DNA of 64,000 bases, from positions 620,001 to 684,000 of the forward strand of contig NZ_CP019044.1 of assembly GCF_001953055.1 (NCBI RefSeq), given 5' to 3'. The position numbers were made by a program, and so were the translations under genes. Below are positions 28,444 through 38,145 of this stretch, piece by piece (within the stretch, counting starts at the first letter, position 1; every line of letters begins with the position of its first letter). The DNA comes from Salaquimonas pukyongi. GTDB taxonomy: Bacteria; Pseudomonadota; Alphaproteobacteria; Rhizobiales; Rhizobiaceae. The notes under the pieces were generated by a model. It was not told the DNA's origin and searched no databases. It saw only the letters and a program-made list of their open reading frames with translations.

Positions 28444-29786
28444 ACCGGAATTTTCCGCTGTTTCCTGCCACTCTGCGCTTTTTGGCGGTCTTGCTCATGG
28501 TGGTGGGCACGGTAACTGGCGCGCAGGCCGCCGACACCCGAGAAGTTACTTCGCCTTCAGGGATACGGTTCTGGATTGTTGAAGACTACACCGTTCCCAT
28601 AGTGACACTGTCCTTCGAGTTTAAAGGGGGCGCCAATCAGGATCCGGCCGGAAAAGCCGGCCTTGCCGCCGTGCTTGCGGCAATGATGGATGAGGGAGCC
28701 GGCGGCATGGATGCTGCCGAGCTCAAGGCCGAGCTTGAGGCGCGCGGTATTGAAATGGGATTTTCCTCCGGCCGCGATGCCCTTAGTGGCGGCATGCGCG
28801 TTTTGGCAGAGGAAGTTCAAGGCGCGTTCACATTGCTCGCCGGCATTCTGGCAGCACCGGCATTCGAGGAGCAGGCGTTGGAACGCATCCGTGCAGGCTT
28901 CATTCAGCGGGCTGTGCGCAGCAAAACCAGTCCGCGGGCCATTCTAGCAAACACCATGCGGGACAACCTGTTTTCCAGGCACCCCTACAGCCTGGGCTCG
29001 CGCGGAGACGAGCGAACGCTTGCCCGCATCACCCGCCGGGATATCGTTGAACAGCACCAGCGCATTATGGCGCGCGACAACCTGACCATAGGCATCGTCG
29101 GTGCAATTGCGCCGCAGGATGCTGCAAGGATGGTGGATGAAGCCTTCTCCGCCCTGCCTGCAAATGCCGCCCTGGAGCCCGTTGGCGATGTCGAGCCGGT
29201 GTTTGGTTTCAAAAAGCACATCGAATTCAATACGCCGCAAACAACGGTTTCCATTGCCCTGCCGGGGGTCAAGCGTGCCGATCCCGATTTCTTTGCCGCC
29301 TATCTGATGAACCACATTCTTGGCGGCGGCACATTCTCCTCGCGGCTGTATGATGAAGTCCGGGAAAAGCGCGGCCTTGTCTACAATATCGGGTCGAATC
29401 TGAGCACGCTTCGCCACAGTGCCTATCTTTCCGCGGGATTTTCCACGAGGCCCGACCAGGCAGGACAGGCACTCGATCTCATGCTTGATGAAATACGCAG
29501 CATGGCCGAGAACGGACCGGAAGCAGGCGAACTGGAAGCGGCCAAGAAATTCGTTCTTGGCGCCTATGCGATCAACAACCTCGATACCTCGGCCAAGATT
29601 GCCGACGGGCTGGTTCGTCTTCAGGCCGAGGCGCTGCCCATTGATTATGTCGAGAAAAGGCCTGAATACATCAACTCGGTCACGCTCGATGATGTAAGGG
29701 AAATCGCATCGCGCCTGCTCTCGGTGGAACCGGCCATCGTCACCATCGGACCGCAGCCCGTGCTCCGGGATGCCGCGGCGAACTGA
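28440..29786 (+). CDS. M16 family protein, non-catalytic partner
   Basis: Second M16 protein, 448 residues, with signal peptide MNRNFPLFPATLRFLAVLLM ending in AQA. The zinc motif region reads AAVLAAMMDEG where HxxEH is expected, so it cannot bind zinc in the usual way. The C-terminal substrate-binding signature RLYDEVREKRGLVYN is intact. The pair therefore resembles the alpha/beta mitochondrial processing peptidase or bacterial heterodimeric M16 enzymes, in which one subunit is catalytic and the other binds substrate. The ATGA overlap with the upstream gene fits 1:1 synthesis. Both are predicted in the periplasm. Confidence 0.9.
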   Translation: MNRNFPLFPATLRFLAVLLMVVGTVTGAQAADTREVTSPSGIRFWIVEDYTVPIVTLSFEFKGGANQDPAGKAGLAAVLAAMMDEGAGGMDAAELKAELEARGIEMGFSSGRDALSGGMRVLAEEVQGAFTLLAGILAAPAFEEQALERIRAGFIQRAVRSKTSPRAILANTMRDNLFSRHPYSLGSRGDERTLARITRRDIVEQHQRIMARDNLTIGIVGAIAPQDAARMVDEAFSALPANAALEPVGDVEPVFGFKKHIEFNTPQTTVSIALPGVKRADPDFFAAYLMNHILGGGTFSSRLYDEVREKRGLVYNIGSNLSTLRHSAYLSAGFSTRPDQAGQALDLMLDEIRSMAENGPEAGELEAAKKFVLGAYAINNLDTSAKIADGLVRLQAEALPIDYVEKRPEYINSVTLDDVREIASRLLSVEPAIVTIGPQPVLRDAAAN

Positions 29787-29879
29787 CCGCTAACTGCAAA
29801 GCGTTGGCATGAGCATGGACCGGCGGTCCTCCATTGTGTATGGGCAGGCCAGTTCCGGTTTCATGCGGGAAAACTACGT

Positions 29880-30716
29880 ATGACAAATCAAAAAAAGGTT
29901 GCCCTGGCATTGGGCGGCGGCGGTGCGCGGGGCATTGCCCATATCCATGTTCTCAAGGCGTTTGACGATCTGGGCGTCACGCCGGCGGCGATATCCGGTT
30001 CGTCTATCGGCGCCATTGTTGGGGCCGGCTATGCATCGGGCATGAGCGGTGCGGACATCGAGGAACTCTTGCTGGGAGCGTTCGGCAACCGCACCGCGGT
30101 GTTTGCCAGTTTGTGGAAGTTGCGTCCCCAGCCGTTGCGTGCGTTTTCCGGCGCGGTGCCGTTTGGCCAGATGGACATTGAAATGGTGCTGGAGACGTTC
30201 CTGCCGGAAACCTTTCCCCATACCTTTGATGAGCTGTCGGTTCCGCTTTCCATTACCGCGACCGATTATTATGGCAATGCGCTGAAGGTGCTGGACACCG
30301 GCGACCTGCGAAAGGCCGTGGCAGCTTCTGCCGCCATTCCGGTGGTCTTTGTTCCGGTTATCATCGATGGCTGTGTGCTGATTGATGGCGGCATCAACAA
30401 TCCCCTGCCGTTCGACCTGCTCGACAGCGCGAAATACAGGGTCGTTGCCGTGGATGTCGTCGGCCTGCCCATGGGAACGCCCGGCAAGCTGCCTTCCCGG
30501 ATCGATTCTGCCTTTGGTGCCAGCCAGCTGATGATGCAGTCGATCACCGGACTAAAACTCAGAACCGATCCGCCCGACCTCTTTCTGCGGCCCAAGGTCG
30601 ATGCCTACCGGGTCCTCGATTTTCTCAAGGTGCGCGAAATCCTTGCCGAAACCGCACCGGTATACGAAGAGGCTAAACGCGGTCTGGAACGCCTGCTGGA
30701 AGCAGACACACTCTAG
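29880..30716 (+). CDS. Patatin-like phospholipase
   Basis: Serine lipid acyl hydrolase with the Ser-Asp dyad of patatins, 278 residues. The oxyanion loop GGGGARG starts at residue 14, the nucleophile elbow is GSSIGA (near residue 41), and the catalytic Asp is in IDGGINNPLP (near residue 170). There is no signal peptide, so it probably acts at the inner face of the membrane or in the cytosol. It runs convergently into the MATE gene, and the two stop codons overlap in the sequence CTAG. Confidence 0.9.
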   Translation: MTNQKKVALALGGGGARGIAHIHVLKAFDDLGVTPAAISGSSIGAIVGAGYASGMSGADIEELLLGAFGNRTAVFASLWKLRPQPLRAFSGAVPFGQMDIEMVLETFLPETFPHTFDELSVPLSITATDYYGNALKVLDTGDLRKAVAASAAIPVVFVPVIIDGCVLIDGGINNPLPFDLLDSAKYRVVAVDVVGLPMGTPGKLPSRIDSAFGASQLMMQSITGLKLRTDPPDLFLRPKVDAYRVLDFLKVREILAETAPVYEEAKRGLERLLEADTL

Positions 30717-32140
30717 AGACCCGCTCCCCGGCCGGAGGAAAACGGTGAATTGGCCACGGCCGGCACATAGACGCTGATGCCCTCTTTTGCAGCCTGGCGA
30801 GGCAGGCTGCGCAGAACGACGTGACAGGCCACAAGCGCCAGAATGCCGAACAGTGCGCCGCCCAGCCCCCAGCCGATGATGATGCCTTCTGCTCCCCAGC
30901 GGCTGCCCACATGGGCAAAGGGAATGACGCCCAGTGTCGCCCGCCCCCAGTTGAAAAAGGTGGAATAGATGGGGTGGTCGAGATTGTTGAAGGCGGCATT
31001 TGCAACGAACAGGAAGCCGGCGAATATCTGCGTTCCGGCAACCAGATAGCAGAAGACGGCGATCATCTGCTGCGCATCGCCCTTGGCGCCGAATACGAAG
31101 ATGATCAGATCTTTCAGAAGCGCCAGCAGGCCCCACATGGCGACGACATAGACCAGCGTGAATACCAGCGAGTCACGCATGGCGCTGTTGACGCGGTCAA
31201 GACGGCCTGCACCGTAATTCTGCGCAAGGATCGGGCCAACGGCGCCCGAAAGCGCAAAGATGGCGGCAAAGGCAAGGGGAATGATCCGCCCCACGATCGC
31301 CCAGCCGGCAACCGCATCATCGCCGAAACCTGCGATGGCGCCCGTCACATAGGCATTGCCGACCGGTGTTGCCACCTGGGTGAGAACGGCGGGGCCGGCA
31401 ATGCGAAGGAAGGGGGCTGTAAAGGCATGCAATTCCTCTCCGCTTGGCATGCGCACCATGTCGTGCACGCGCACCGTGCCATGAAGGCCGACGATCACGA
31501 AAAGTACGCGCACGATCACCACTGAAATCGCCGCGCCGGTTATTCCCAGATCAAAATAGAAAATCAGCAACGGGTCGATGGCGGCAGCCGATAGACCGGA
31601 GGAAAGCGTGACATACATTGCCCGCTTGGCATCGCCTTTGGCACGCAGCAGCCCGGCGCTTGCCATGCCAATCCCGAGCAGAGGGATGGAAGGAATGGTG
31701 ATGGCCATGAAACCGGCCGCAATTTCCTTCGTGCGCCCCTTTGCGCCGAGGAGATCAAGCGACCATCCGATCAACGTAAAAAGCACGACGGCCATTATAA
31801 TGGCCATGACAAGCATGAAGATCAGCGATGCCCCCGCATAGGCCTTGGCCCGCCTTTCATTGCCGGAGCCGATGGCGCGTGCGGTGAGCGCGCCTGCCGC
31901 GATCGTCAGGCCGATGCACACCGAAACGGCAAAAAACATGATGGTGGAGGCATAGCCGATTGCCGCCGCCAGTTCCTGCTGGCCAAGCAGCGAGATATAG
32001 AAAAGGTTGGCAAGGTCGACCAGAAAGATGGCAACCAGGCCCAGCGCGCCGGTCGTCGACATGACCACCACATGACGCATGGTGGAGCCGGTCAGAAAAG
32101 CCGGGCCGTTCTGTACCCCTTTAGCTGGTGTTTTGGCCAA
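30713..32140 (-). CDS. MATE family efflux transporter
   Basis: Inner-membrane multidrug and toxin extrusion exporter, usually driven by Na+ or H+. The 475 residues contain about twelve hydrophobic segments in two homologous halves, for instance TGALGLVAIFLVDLANLFYI at the start of the first and GPAVLTQVATPVGNAYV at the start of the second. The loop GSGNERRAKAYAGASLI and its counterpart are typical. The substrate is unknown. It is divergent from pmbA, with about 145 bases between. Confidence 0.9.
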   Translation of the reverse strand: MAKTPAKGVQNGPAFLTGSTMRHVVVMSTTGALGLVAIFLVDLANLFYISLLGQQELAAAIGYASTIMFFAVSVCIGLTIAAGALTARAIGSGNERRAKAYAGASLIFMLVMAIIMAVVLFTLIGWSLDLLGAKGRTKEIAAGFMAITIPSIPLLGIGMASAGLLRAKGDAKRAMYVTLSSGLSAAAIDPLLIFYFDLGITGAAISVVIVRVLFVIVGLHGTVRVHDMVRMPSGEELHAFTAPFLRIAGPAVLTQVATPVGNAYVTGAIAGFGDDAVAGWAIVGRIIPLAFAAIFALSGAVGPILAQNYGAGRLDRVNSAMRDSLVFTLVYVVAMWGLLALLKDLIIFVFGAKGDAQQMIAVFCYLVAGTQIFAGFLFVANAAFNNLDHPIYSTFFNWGRATLGVIPFAHVGSRWGAEGIIIGWGLGGALFGILALVACHVVLRSLPRQAAKEGISVYVPAVANSPFSSGRGAGL

Positions 32141-32286
32141 GGTAGAAGCGCCCCGTAATTCAGACCATCGCAGACATTTTCATTGCCTCCTGCGCCCTGG
32201 AGGCCGACCTGTCAACACACGCTCGGCAATTGCCACCTTGAAGCGGGCGGTGCAACGCCCTATGGAACGCACGGTCCGTATGCATT

Positions 32287-33642
32287 ATGGGAAAGGAACG
32301 CCGTTTGGTGGTTCAGTTTGAAAGCCTTGAAGAAGATGCCAGCCGCCTCGTCTCTGCAGCGCTGAAGGCCGGTGCTGACCAGTGTGACGTTGTCGTTACA
32401 AAAGGGCAGTCCGTTGGTGTTTCGGTCCGCGAAGGCAAGGTGGAAAACACCGGCAGTGCGGAGGGCGATGATTTTTACCTTCGCGTTTTTTCCGGCAAGC
32501 GCGTTGCCACGGTATCGACCAACCAGGTTAGTGACCTGGCGATGGTCGCAGAACGCGCCGTCGCCATGGCCCGCGTTTCGCCGGAAGACCCGTTTCAGGA
32601 TCTGGCGCCGCGCGAAGACCTGATCACCGAAATCCCCGATCTTGACCTGCTGGAATCCTCCCCGCCCGATCCTGCCCGGCTGCAGGAGGCAGCGCTTGAG
32701 GCGGAAGACGCCGGGCTGGCCGTCACCGGCGTTTCCAAATCAATGGGAGCATCTGCGGGCTGGGGCATCTCCGGTTTCGTGCTTGCCACCTCTGCCGGGT
32801 TTTCCGGCAGCTATGCCCGTTCGGGCTGTTCGGTGTCGGCTTCCATGGTCAGCGGCGATGGCGACACGATGGAGCGCGACTACGACTTTTCCAGTGCCGT
32901 CCATCGCGGCGATCTGAGGAGCCCGGCGGAAATCGGCAGGACAGCCGGGGAGCGCGCCGTGCGCCGCGCCAATCCCAGAAAGGTCGACAGTGGCAATTAT
33001 CCGGTGATTTTCGACCGGCGTCTTGCCGGCGGCCTTCTTGCAAGCCTGCTGGGTGCCATCAATGCAGCTTCGGTGGCTCGCAAAACCAGTTTCCTGCGGG
33101 ACCGGCTGGGCGAACAGATTGCTGCTTCCGCGATCACGGTAACCGACGACCCGCTGCGAAAGCGGGGGTTGGGTTCAAGGCCTTTCGATGGTGAAGGCCT
33201 GGCCTGCAAACCACTGGTTCTTGTCGACAAGGGACAGTTGACCACCTGGTTGCTGGACGGGGCGACAGCCCGCGAACTCGATCTTCAAACCAATGCGCGT
33301 GCCTCGCGCAGCGGCTCGGGCACATCGCCATCCTCCACCAATGCCTGGATTGCCAATGGCAGCAAGTCACCACAGGAATTGGCGCGCGACATCGGCACCG
33401 GTTTCCTGTGTACCGAAACCATCGGACACGGCATCAACATGGTAACCGGCGATTATTCCAAGGGCGCCAGTGGTTTTTGGATCGAAAACGGAAAGATCAC
33501 CCATCCGGTTGCGGAGATCACCATCGCCGGCAATCTCAAGGACATGTTCATGGCAATGACACCGGCCAATGATCTGGAGTTCCGGGGTGCAACGAATGCG
33601 CCGTCCCTGCTGATCGAGGGCATGACCATTGGCGGCAAATGA
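32287..33642 (+). CDS. pmbA: TldE/PmbA family protease subunit
   Basis: PmbA (TldE) forms the TldDE heterodimeric metalloprotease with TldD, which trims peptides such as microcin precursors and CcdA. The 451-residue product has the family start DQCDVVVTKGQSVGVSVREG and the C-terminal IGHGINMVTGDYSKGASGFWIENG. It lacks the HExxxH zinc motif that TldD carries, so it is the non-catalytic subunit. tldD is not in the window. It overlaps the following phosphatase-like gene by 14 bases. Confidence 0.93.
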   Translation: MGKERRLVVQFESLEEDASRLVSAALKAGADQCDVVVTKGQSVGVSVREGKVENTGSAEGDDFYLRVFSGKRVATVSTNQVSDLAMVAERAVAMARVSPEDPFQDLAPREDLITEIPDLDLLESSPPDPARLQEAALEAEDAGLAVTGVSKSMGASAGWGISGFVLATSAGFSGSYARSGCSVSASMVSGDGDTMERDYDFSSAVHRGDLRSPAEIGRTAGERAVRRANPRKVDSGNYPVIFDRRLAGGLLASLLGAINAASVARKTSFLRDRLGEQIAASAITVTDDPLRKRGLGSRPFDGEGLACKPLVLVDKGQLTTWLLDGATARELDLQTNARASRSGSGTSPSSTNAWIANGSKSPQELARDIGTGFLCTETIGHGINMVTGDYSKGASGFWIENGKITHPVAEITIAGNLKDMFMAMTPANDLEFRGATNAPSLLIEGMTIGGK

Positions 33643-34432
33643 TCCTGCTCCGCTTTCTGCCGATCTTCAGCTGATCGAAAAAGCTGCCAAACAAGCAGGC
33701 CGGATCGCCATGACGTTTTTCAGGGCCGACAATCAGGTCTGGCACAAGCATGGCAATTCTCCCGTCTCGGAAGCTGATTTTGCCGTTGACCGCTTCCTGA
33801 TCGAAACCCTGCGGGCGGCACGTCCTGGCTATGGCTGGCTTTCTGAGGAAACCGAGGACAGCGGCGAGCGGCTTTCGGCAAGCCGCATCTTCGTCGTTGA
33901 TCCCATCGATGGAACAAGAGGGTTCATCGATGGCAGAAAGGAATGGTGCATCTCTGTTGCGGTGGTGGAAAACGGCGTTCCGGTTGCCGGCGTTCTCGAA
34001 TGCCCTGCACTGGGCGAAACCTATGCTGCAGCCGGCGGTCTGGGCGCCAGGCTGAACGGCGGCAAGCTGGCGGTACTTTCCGGCCGTTCCGTTGCCAGCG
34101 TTACCGCTTCGAGCAAGCTCAACCGGGAAATCAGGGCAAGCCATGGCGACACGCTCAGCGTAGTGCCGTTTGTGCCCTCGCTGGCATACCGGCTTGCCAT
34201 GGTGGCGGGCTGCAAGGTGGACGCCGCGCTTGTAAAACAGGGTGCCAGCGAATGGGATATCGCCGCTGCCGATGTCATCCTGCAGGAAGCGGGCGGCATT
34301 CTGGCCGGGCTGGATGGGGCGCGCCCGCAATACAATCAGCCGGCAACCCGATACGGCCCCCTGCTTGCCAGTGGCATGGAGGCGGTGGGGGATGTTATCG
34401 AACTTGCGAAATCAGGCGGATTTCTTCATTAG
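33629..34432 (+). CDS. Inositol-monophosphatase family phosphatase (CysQ-like)
   Basis: Mg-dependent, lithium-sensitive-type phosphatase, 267 residues. Motif A is DPIDGTRGFIDG (near residue 90), preceded by the metal Glu pair in SEETED, and motif B is SEWDIAAADVI (near residue 206). Rhizobial relatives in this position are usually called 3'(2'),5'-bisphosphate nucleotidase (CysQ), which removes phosphate from PAP. Inositol phosphate or a sugar phosphate would also fit the motifs. The start is a TTG inside the end of pmbA. The stop codon begins a segment TAGAGCAATTCAGG that resembles rhizobial repeat ends. Confidence 0.85.
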   Translation: MAANDPAPLSADLQLIEKAAKQAGRIAMTFFRADNQVWHKHGNSPVSEADFAVDRFLIETLRAARPGYGWLSEETEDSGERLSASRIFVVDPIDGTRGFIDGRKEWCISVAVVENGVPVAGVLECPALGETYAAAGGLGARLNGGKLAVLSGRSVASVTASSKLNREIRASHGDTLSVVPFVPSLAYRLAMVAGCKVDAALVKQGASEWDIAAADVILQEAGGILAGLDGARPQYNQPATRYGPLLASGMEAVGDVIELAKSGGFLH

Positions 34433-34573
34433 AGCAATTCAGGTTTTGGCGGAATCGGCGAACGCTGAACGCACAACCGCATTTGGCTGGTCAAGCAATA
34501 CCGGATTTTCGGCTAGCGGAAATCGCCTGACCAACACCAGGGTAATGACAATTCAACGCAACCGGAGCAGCAA

Positions 34574-34840
34574 ATGACGAGTGAAGACAAGAACAAACCG
34601 GTGGAAAAGGATGGCCAGTTGCTGCATCTGGTTTTCGGTGGCGAACTGAACGAACTTCAGGGCGTTACCTTTCGCGACCTCGACAAGGTGGACATTGTCG
34701 GTCTTTTCCCCGATTACCGCTCGGCCCATCAGGCATGGAAGGCCAAGGCACAGCAGACGGTTGATAATGCTCACATGCGCTATTTCATCGTTCACCTGCA
34801 CAAGATTCTCGATCCCGATGGTGACGGAAAATACGGCTGA
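34574..34840 (+). CDS. DUF4170 family small protein
   Basis: Cytosolic protein of 88 residues belonging to DUF4170. Family blocks are HLVFGGELNELQG, VDIVGLFPDYRSAHQAWKAK and the C-terminal YFIVHLHKILDP. No enzymatic residues are evident. In Rhizobiales it sits just before the lipid A genes, as here (followed by the DUF374 acyltransferase-like gene, waaA and lpxK), so an accessory role in lipid A or Kdo metabolism is a reasonable guess from context only. Confidence 0.88.
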   Translation: MTSEDKNKPVEKDGQLLHLVFGGELNELQGVTFRDLDKVDIVGLFPDYRSAHQAWKAKAQQTVDNAHMRYFIVHLHKILDPDGDGKYG

Positions 34841-34904
34841 AGGCGACAGGGTGCGCCAATGCCGGCATGGAGTGCGCGGCCGGTTTCAAAAAAGGTAGCA
34901 AGTT

Positions 34905-35708
34905 ATGTCCGGTCGCAAGACTGAGGAACCCGGCACGGCAAAGCCGAAACGGCGCAGGACGCCCGTCTGGCTGCGCAAGCCCGGCCGATGGATTTCGCAA
35001 AATGGAGCTTTCGCCGCCATCGTCGCCTGGATTGCCGTGCGGTATCTGAAGTTCGTTTTCAGGACCAATTCCTGGGTGGTGGAGCCGGACGACATTCTTG
35101 ATCAGGTTGAGCCGGAACTGCCGGTTATTGTCTCCGTGTGGCATGGCCAGCATGTTCTCCTGCCTGCCATTCCCATCGGGCTCAGCGGTGCGGTAATGAT
35201 CTCACGCAGCCTGGATGGTGAAATCACCGCCCGCGTTGCGGAAGCTTTTGGCGCCAGCACGATCCGGGCTTCGGGAGGCCGAAATCCGCGCCATACCCTG
35301 TCCAAGGGAGCCTTGCGGGGGTTTCTTGAAATGTTGCGCATGCTGAAGAACGGGCAGAACGTGCTCCAGACCGCCGACATTCCCAAGGGAACCCCGCGGC
35401 GCGTCGGGCAGGGGATTATCTCCCTTGCGCAGAAATCCGGCCGGCCGATTGTGCCGCTGGCCGTGGCGTCTTCCCGCCGCTGGGTCTTGCCCAAAAGCTG
35501 GGACAGGACGACAATCAACCTGCCGTTCGGCAAATCTGCCATCGTGGCTGGCGAGCGCGTCAGGGTTTCCGCCACTGCCGGGCCGGACGAACTGGAAGCA
35601 GCGCGCATCAGGCTGAAGGACGAGATGGACCGCATTACCCGCAGGGCCTATGAACTGACGGGCGTACCGGAGCCTGAAGTGACGGGCATGCCGGGAGAGG
35701 GAAAATGA
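34905..35708 (+). CDS. DUF374 lysophospholipid-acyltransferase-like protein
   Basis: Acyltransferase-fold protein of 267 residues, membrane-associated through a hydrophobic segment near residues 38-55 (AFAAIVAWIAVRYLKFVF). The conserved WHGQH (near residue 81) stands where HxxxxD acyltransferases have their catalytic His. SRSLDGEITAR and IPKGTPRRVGQGIISLAQKSG follow, as in DUF374. The placement directly before waaA suggests transfer of an acyl chain to lipid A or a related lipid, but the acceptor is unproven. Confidence 0.85.
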   Translation: MSGRKTEEPGTAKPKRRRTPVWLRKPGRWISQNGAFAAIVAWIAVRYLKFVFRTNSWVVEPDDILDQVEPELPVIVSVWHGQHVLLPAIPIGLSGAVMISRSLDGEITARVAEAFGASTIRASGGRNPRHTLSKGALRGFLEMLRMLKNGQNVLQTADIPKGTPRRVGQGIISLAQKSGRPIVPLAVASSRRWVLPKSWDRTTINLPFGKSAIVAGERVRVSATAGPDELEAARIRLKDEMDRITRRAYELTGVPEPEVTGMPGEGK

Positions 35709-35766
35709 GACTTCCGGATGGATACAGCAGCAGGATTGCGCGGCAAGGGGAGTTTGCGGCTTGGCG

Positions 35767-37086
35767 ATGAATGATCTCATCACCCGCCTCACCCTTGGCG
35801 GATACCGGCGTTTCGGCCGGCTGATCTATCCGTTCATGGGACCGTTTCTTGCCCTCAGGGCCCGGCGCGGCAAGGAAGATCGCGCCCGCCGCTATGAGCG
35901 CTATGGCTATCCCAGTACCGAGCGGCCTGCCGGCCCCCTGGTCTGGTTTCATGCCGCCAGTGTCGGCGAATCCATGGCGGTTCTGGCACTGATCGAGCGG
36001 GTACACGCCCATGGCGTCCATGCGGTCATGACAACCGGCACCGTCACTTCCGCCAAGGTAGTGGCAAAGCGGCTGCCCAGAGGGGCGTTTCATCAATATG
36101 TGCCGCTCGATCTGGAACAGGCCGTCAACCGGTTTCTCGACCACTGGAAACCGGATCTCGCGGTATTCACCGAATCGGAGATCTGGCCGACCTGTATCGA
36201 GCGCTTGAGGCACCGCCGCATCCCGCATGTGCTGGTCAATGCCCGCATGTCGGACAAATCCTATGCACGCTGGAAAAACGCCCCTCAGGTTGCCTCGGCC
36301 CTGTTTGAGAGTTTTTCCCATGTGATCGCCCAATCCTCGCTCGATGCCGAGCGCTACCGCAAACTCGGGGCAAGGCCGGTTGTTATTTCCGGCAATCTGA
36401 AGGTCGACACCAAGGAACTGCCATATGACGAGGCGGAACTGCGCCGCGTTGCAGGTCATCTCACCGGCCGCCCTGCCTTTATTGCCGCCAGCACCCACCG
36501 CGGTGAGGAGCAGATCCTGCTCGATGTGTTCAAGCGGCTGAAGCCTGCATTTCCCCAATTGCTGCTTATTCTGGTTCCCCGCCATCCTGAACGCGGTGAT
36601 GAGATCGAGGCGCTGGCACAGGGCCTGTCGCTGGATGTCGCAAGGCGCAGCCGCAAGGAGGCGATCCGCGCCATCACCGATGTCTATCTGGGAGATACGA
36701 TCGGCGAGATGGGGCTTTATCTGCGCATGGCGCCGATTGTCTACATGGGCAGAAGCCTGGCAGGATATGGCGGCCAGAACCCTCTGGAACCGGCAGCCAT
36801 CGGCAATGCGATCCTGTCGGGTAAGCATGTAACAAACTTTCGCGATTCCTACCGCAGCCTGTTATCGCGCAAGGCGGTGCGGCTGGTTGAGGATGGCGAC
36901 ATGCTGGCTGCCAACCTTGAATTTCTTCTGAGCAATCCAGATGAGTGCGAACGGATGATCCAGGCAGCCCAGGACACCGTACGCGACATGCGCGGTGCGC
37001 TCGACCGCACGATCGACGTGCTGGATTCCTATGTCTTCCCGCTGACGGTAAAGCGCAAACTCGAGGACATCGGAAATGGCGATTAA
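35767..37086 (+). CDS. waaA: 3-deoxy-D-manno-octulosonic acid transferase
   Basis: Adds Kdo residues to lipid IVA at the inner face of the cytoplasmic membrane. An N-terminal membrane anchor is followed by the GT-B fold with FHAASVGE (catalytic Glu, near residue 62) and TESEIWPTCIERLR. The C-terminal half holds GRSLAGYGGQNPLEPAA, the nucleotide-sugar site. The ATG at 35767 is preferred over TTG at 35761. About 439 residues. It overlaps lpxK by 11 bases. Confidence 0.95.
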   Translation: MNDLITRLTLGGYRRFGRLIYPFMGPFLALRARRGKEDRARRYERYGYPSTERPAGPLVWFHAASVGESMAVLALIERVHAHGVHAVMTTGTVTSAKVVAKRLPRGAFHQYVPLDLEQAVNRFLDHWKPDLAVFTESEIWPTCIERLRHRRIPHVLVNARMSDKSYARWKNAPQVASALFESFSHVIAQSSLDAERYRKLGARPVVISGNLKVDTKELPYDEAELRRVAGHLTGRPAFIAASTHRGEEQILLDVFKRLKPAFPQLLLILVPRHPERGDEIEALAQGLSLDVARRSRKEAIRAITDVYLGDTIGEMGLYLRMAPIVYMGRSLAGYGGQNPLEPAAIGNAILSGKHVTNFRDSYRSLLSRKAVRLVEDGDMLAANLEFLLSNPDECERMIQAAQDTVRDMRGALDRTIDVLDSYVFPLTVKRKLEDIGNGD

Positions 37087-38143
37087 CGAAACGCCACCGT
37101 TCTGGTTCGAACCGCCGGGGGTAAAGGCCTGGTTGATGGCGCCGTTTTCCATCCTCTATTCAAGAGCTGCGGCCCTGGCAATGCATGCGCGGTCGTCAGG
37201 CGCTGTCGACGTGCCGGTTTTATGCGTCGGCAATTTTGTTGCCGGTGGTGGTGGAAAGACGCCGACCGCCCTGGCTCTGGCTGAAACGGTCAGAAAACGC
37301 GGTTTCAAACCGGGGTTTCTCTCGCGCGGTTATGGCGGCAGGATTTCCGGCCCCGCTCAGGTGGAGCTCGGTCGCCACAATGCCGGGGATGTGGGTGATG
37401 AACCATTGCTGCTTGCCCGTTCGGCGACAACGGTGATTTCCTCCAACCGGCTTACCGGCGCACAAATGCTGGTCGAACTGGGCTGCGACTTCATCATCAT
37501 GGATGACGGCTTTCAAAACCCGCGCCTGAAGCGGGACTATGCGCTGGTCGTCGTCGATTCCCGGCGCGGCATCGGCAACGGTTTTGCCATGCCGGCCGGC
37601 CCGCTGCGCGTACGCATGAAGGACCAGTTGCCGCTTGCCGATGCCATTCTGGTGATTGGCGACGACGCAGGTGCACAATCGGCGGTGCGCATGGCAGCGC
37701 GTGCCGGAAAGCCGGTCTATCAGGGCCGTTACAAGATGCTCGACGCCGCCCGTTGGAAGGGGAAATCACTGCTTGCCTATTCCGGCATCGCCGATCCGCA
37801 GAAGTTTTTCGACAGCCTGGTCGGGGCAGGCGGGCAGTTGGCCATGGTCAGGGCATTTGGCGATCACCATCTGTTTTCCCGCGACGATGTTACTGAATTA
37901 TTGGACCGCGCCAAGCTGACAAACGCGGAACTGGTAACCACCGCCAAGGACCATGTACGCCTCAGGGGCATGGGCGAGGCACAGGAACGCCTTGCCAAGG
38001 CGAGCGCCGTTGCCGAAATTGAGCTGGCCTTTGCCGATAATGGCACCGATGAGCGCATCATCGATGCTACCTTGCAGCGCTTCGAAAAGCGCCAACTGGA
38101 ATCTGCAAAAAAACCGGAAGATGGGCTGGAAGCTGCCGGCTGA
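37076..38143 (+). CDS. lpxK: Tetraacyldisaccharide 4'-kinase
   Basis: Phosphorylates the 4' position of the lipid A precursor, giving lipid IVA. The P-loop VAGGGGKTPTALAL (near residue 54) and an adjacent membrane-contacting N-terminal region are present. The Walker B-like IMDDGFQNPRLKRD (near residue 141) holds the catalytic Asp. At 355 residues it is of normal length. It overlaps waaA and comes last in the lipid A run. It is convergent with the DUF2093 gene, two bases apart. Confidence 0.95.
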   Translation: MAINETPPFWFEPPGVKAWLMAPFSILYSRAAALAMHARSSGAVDVPVLCVGNFVAGGGGKTPTALALAETVRKRGFKPGFLSRGYGGRISGPAQVELGRHNAGDVGDEPLLLARSATTVISSNRLTGAQMLVELGCDFIIMDDGFQNPRLKRDYALVVVDSRRGIGNGFAMPAGPLRVRMKDQLPLADAILVIGDDAGAQSAVRMAARAGKPVYQGRYKMLDAARWKGKSLLAYSGIADPQKFFDSLVGAGGQLAMVRAFGDHHLFSRDDVTELLDRAKLTNAELVTTAKDHVRLRGMGEAQERLAKASAVAEIELAFADNGTDERIIDATLQRFEKRQLESAKKPEDGLEAAG

Positions 38144-38145
38144 GA

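Noticed and set aside
34430-34570. Segment TAGAGCAATTCAGG after the phosphatase-like gene as a further dispersed repeat
   Set aside because: It resembles rhizobial repeat ends, but no matching inverted end or second copy was found in the window.
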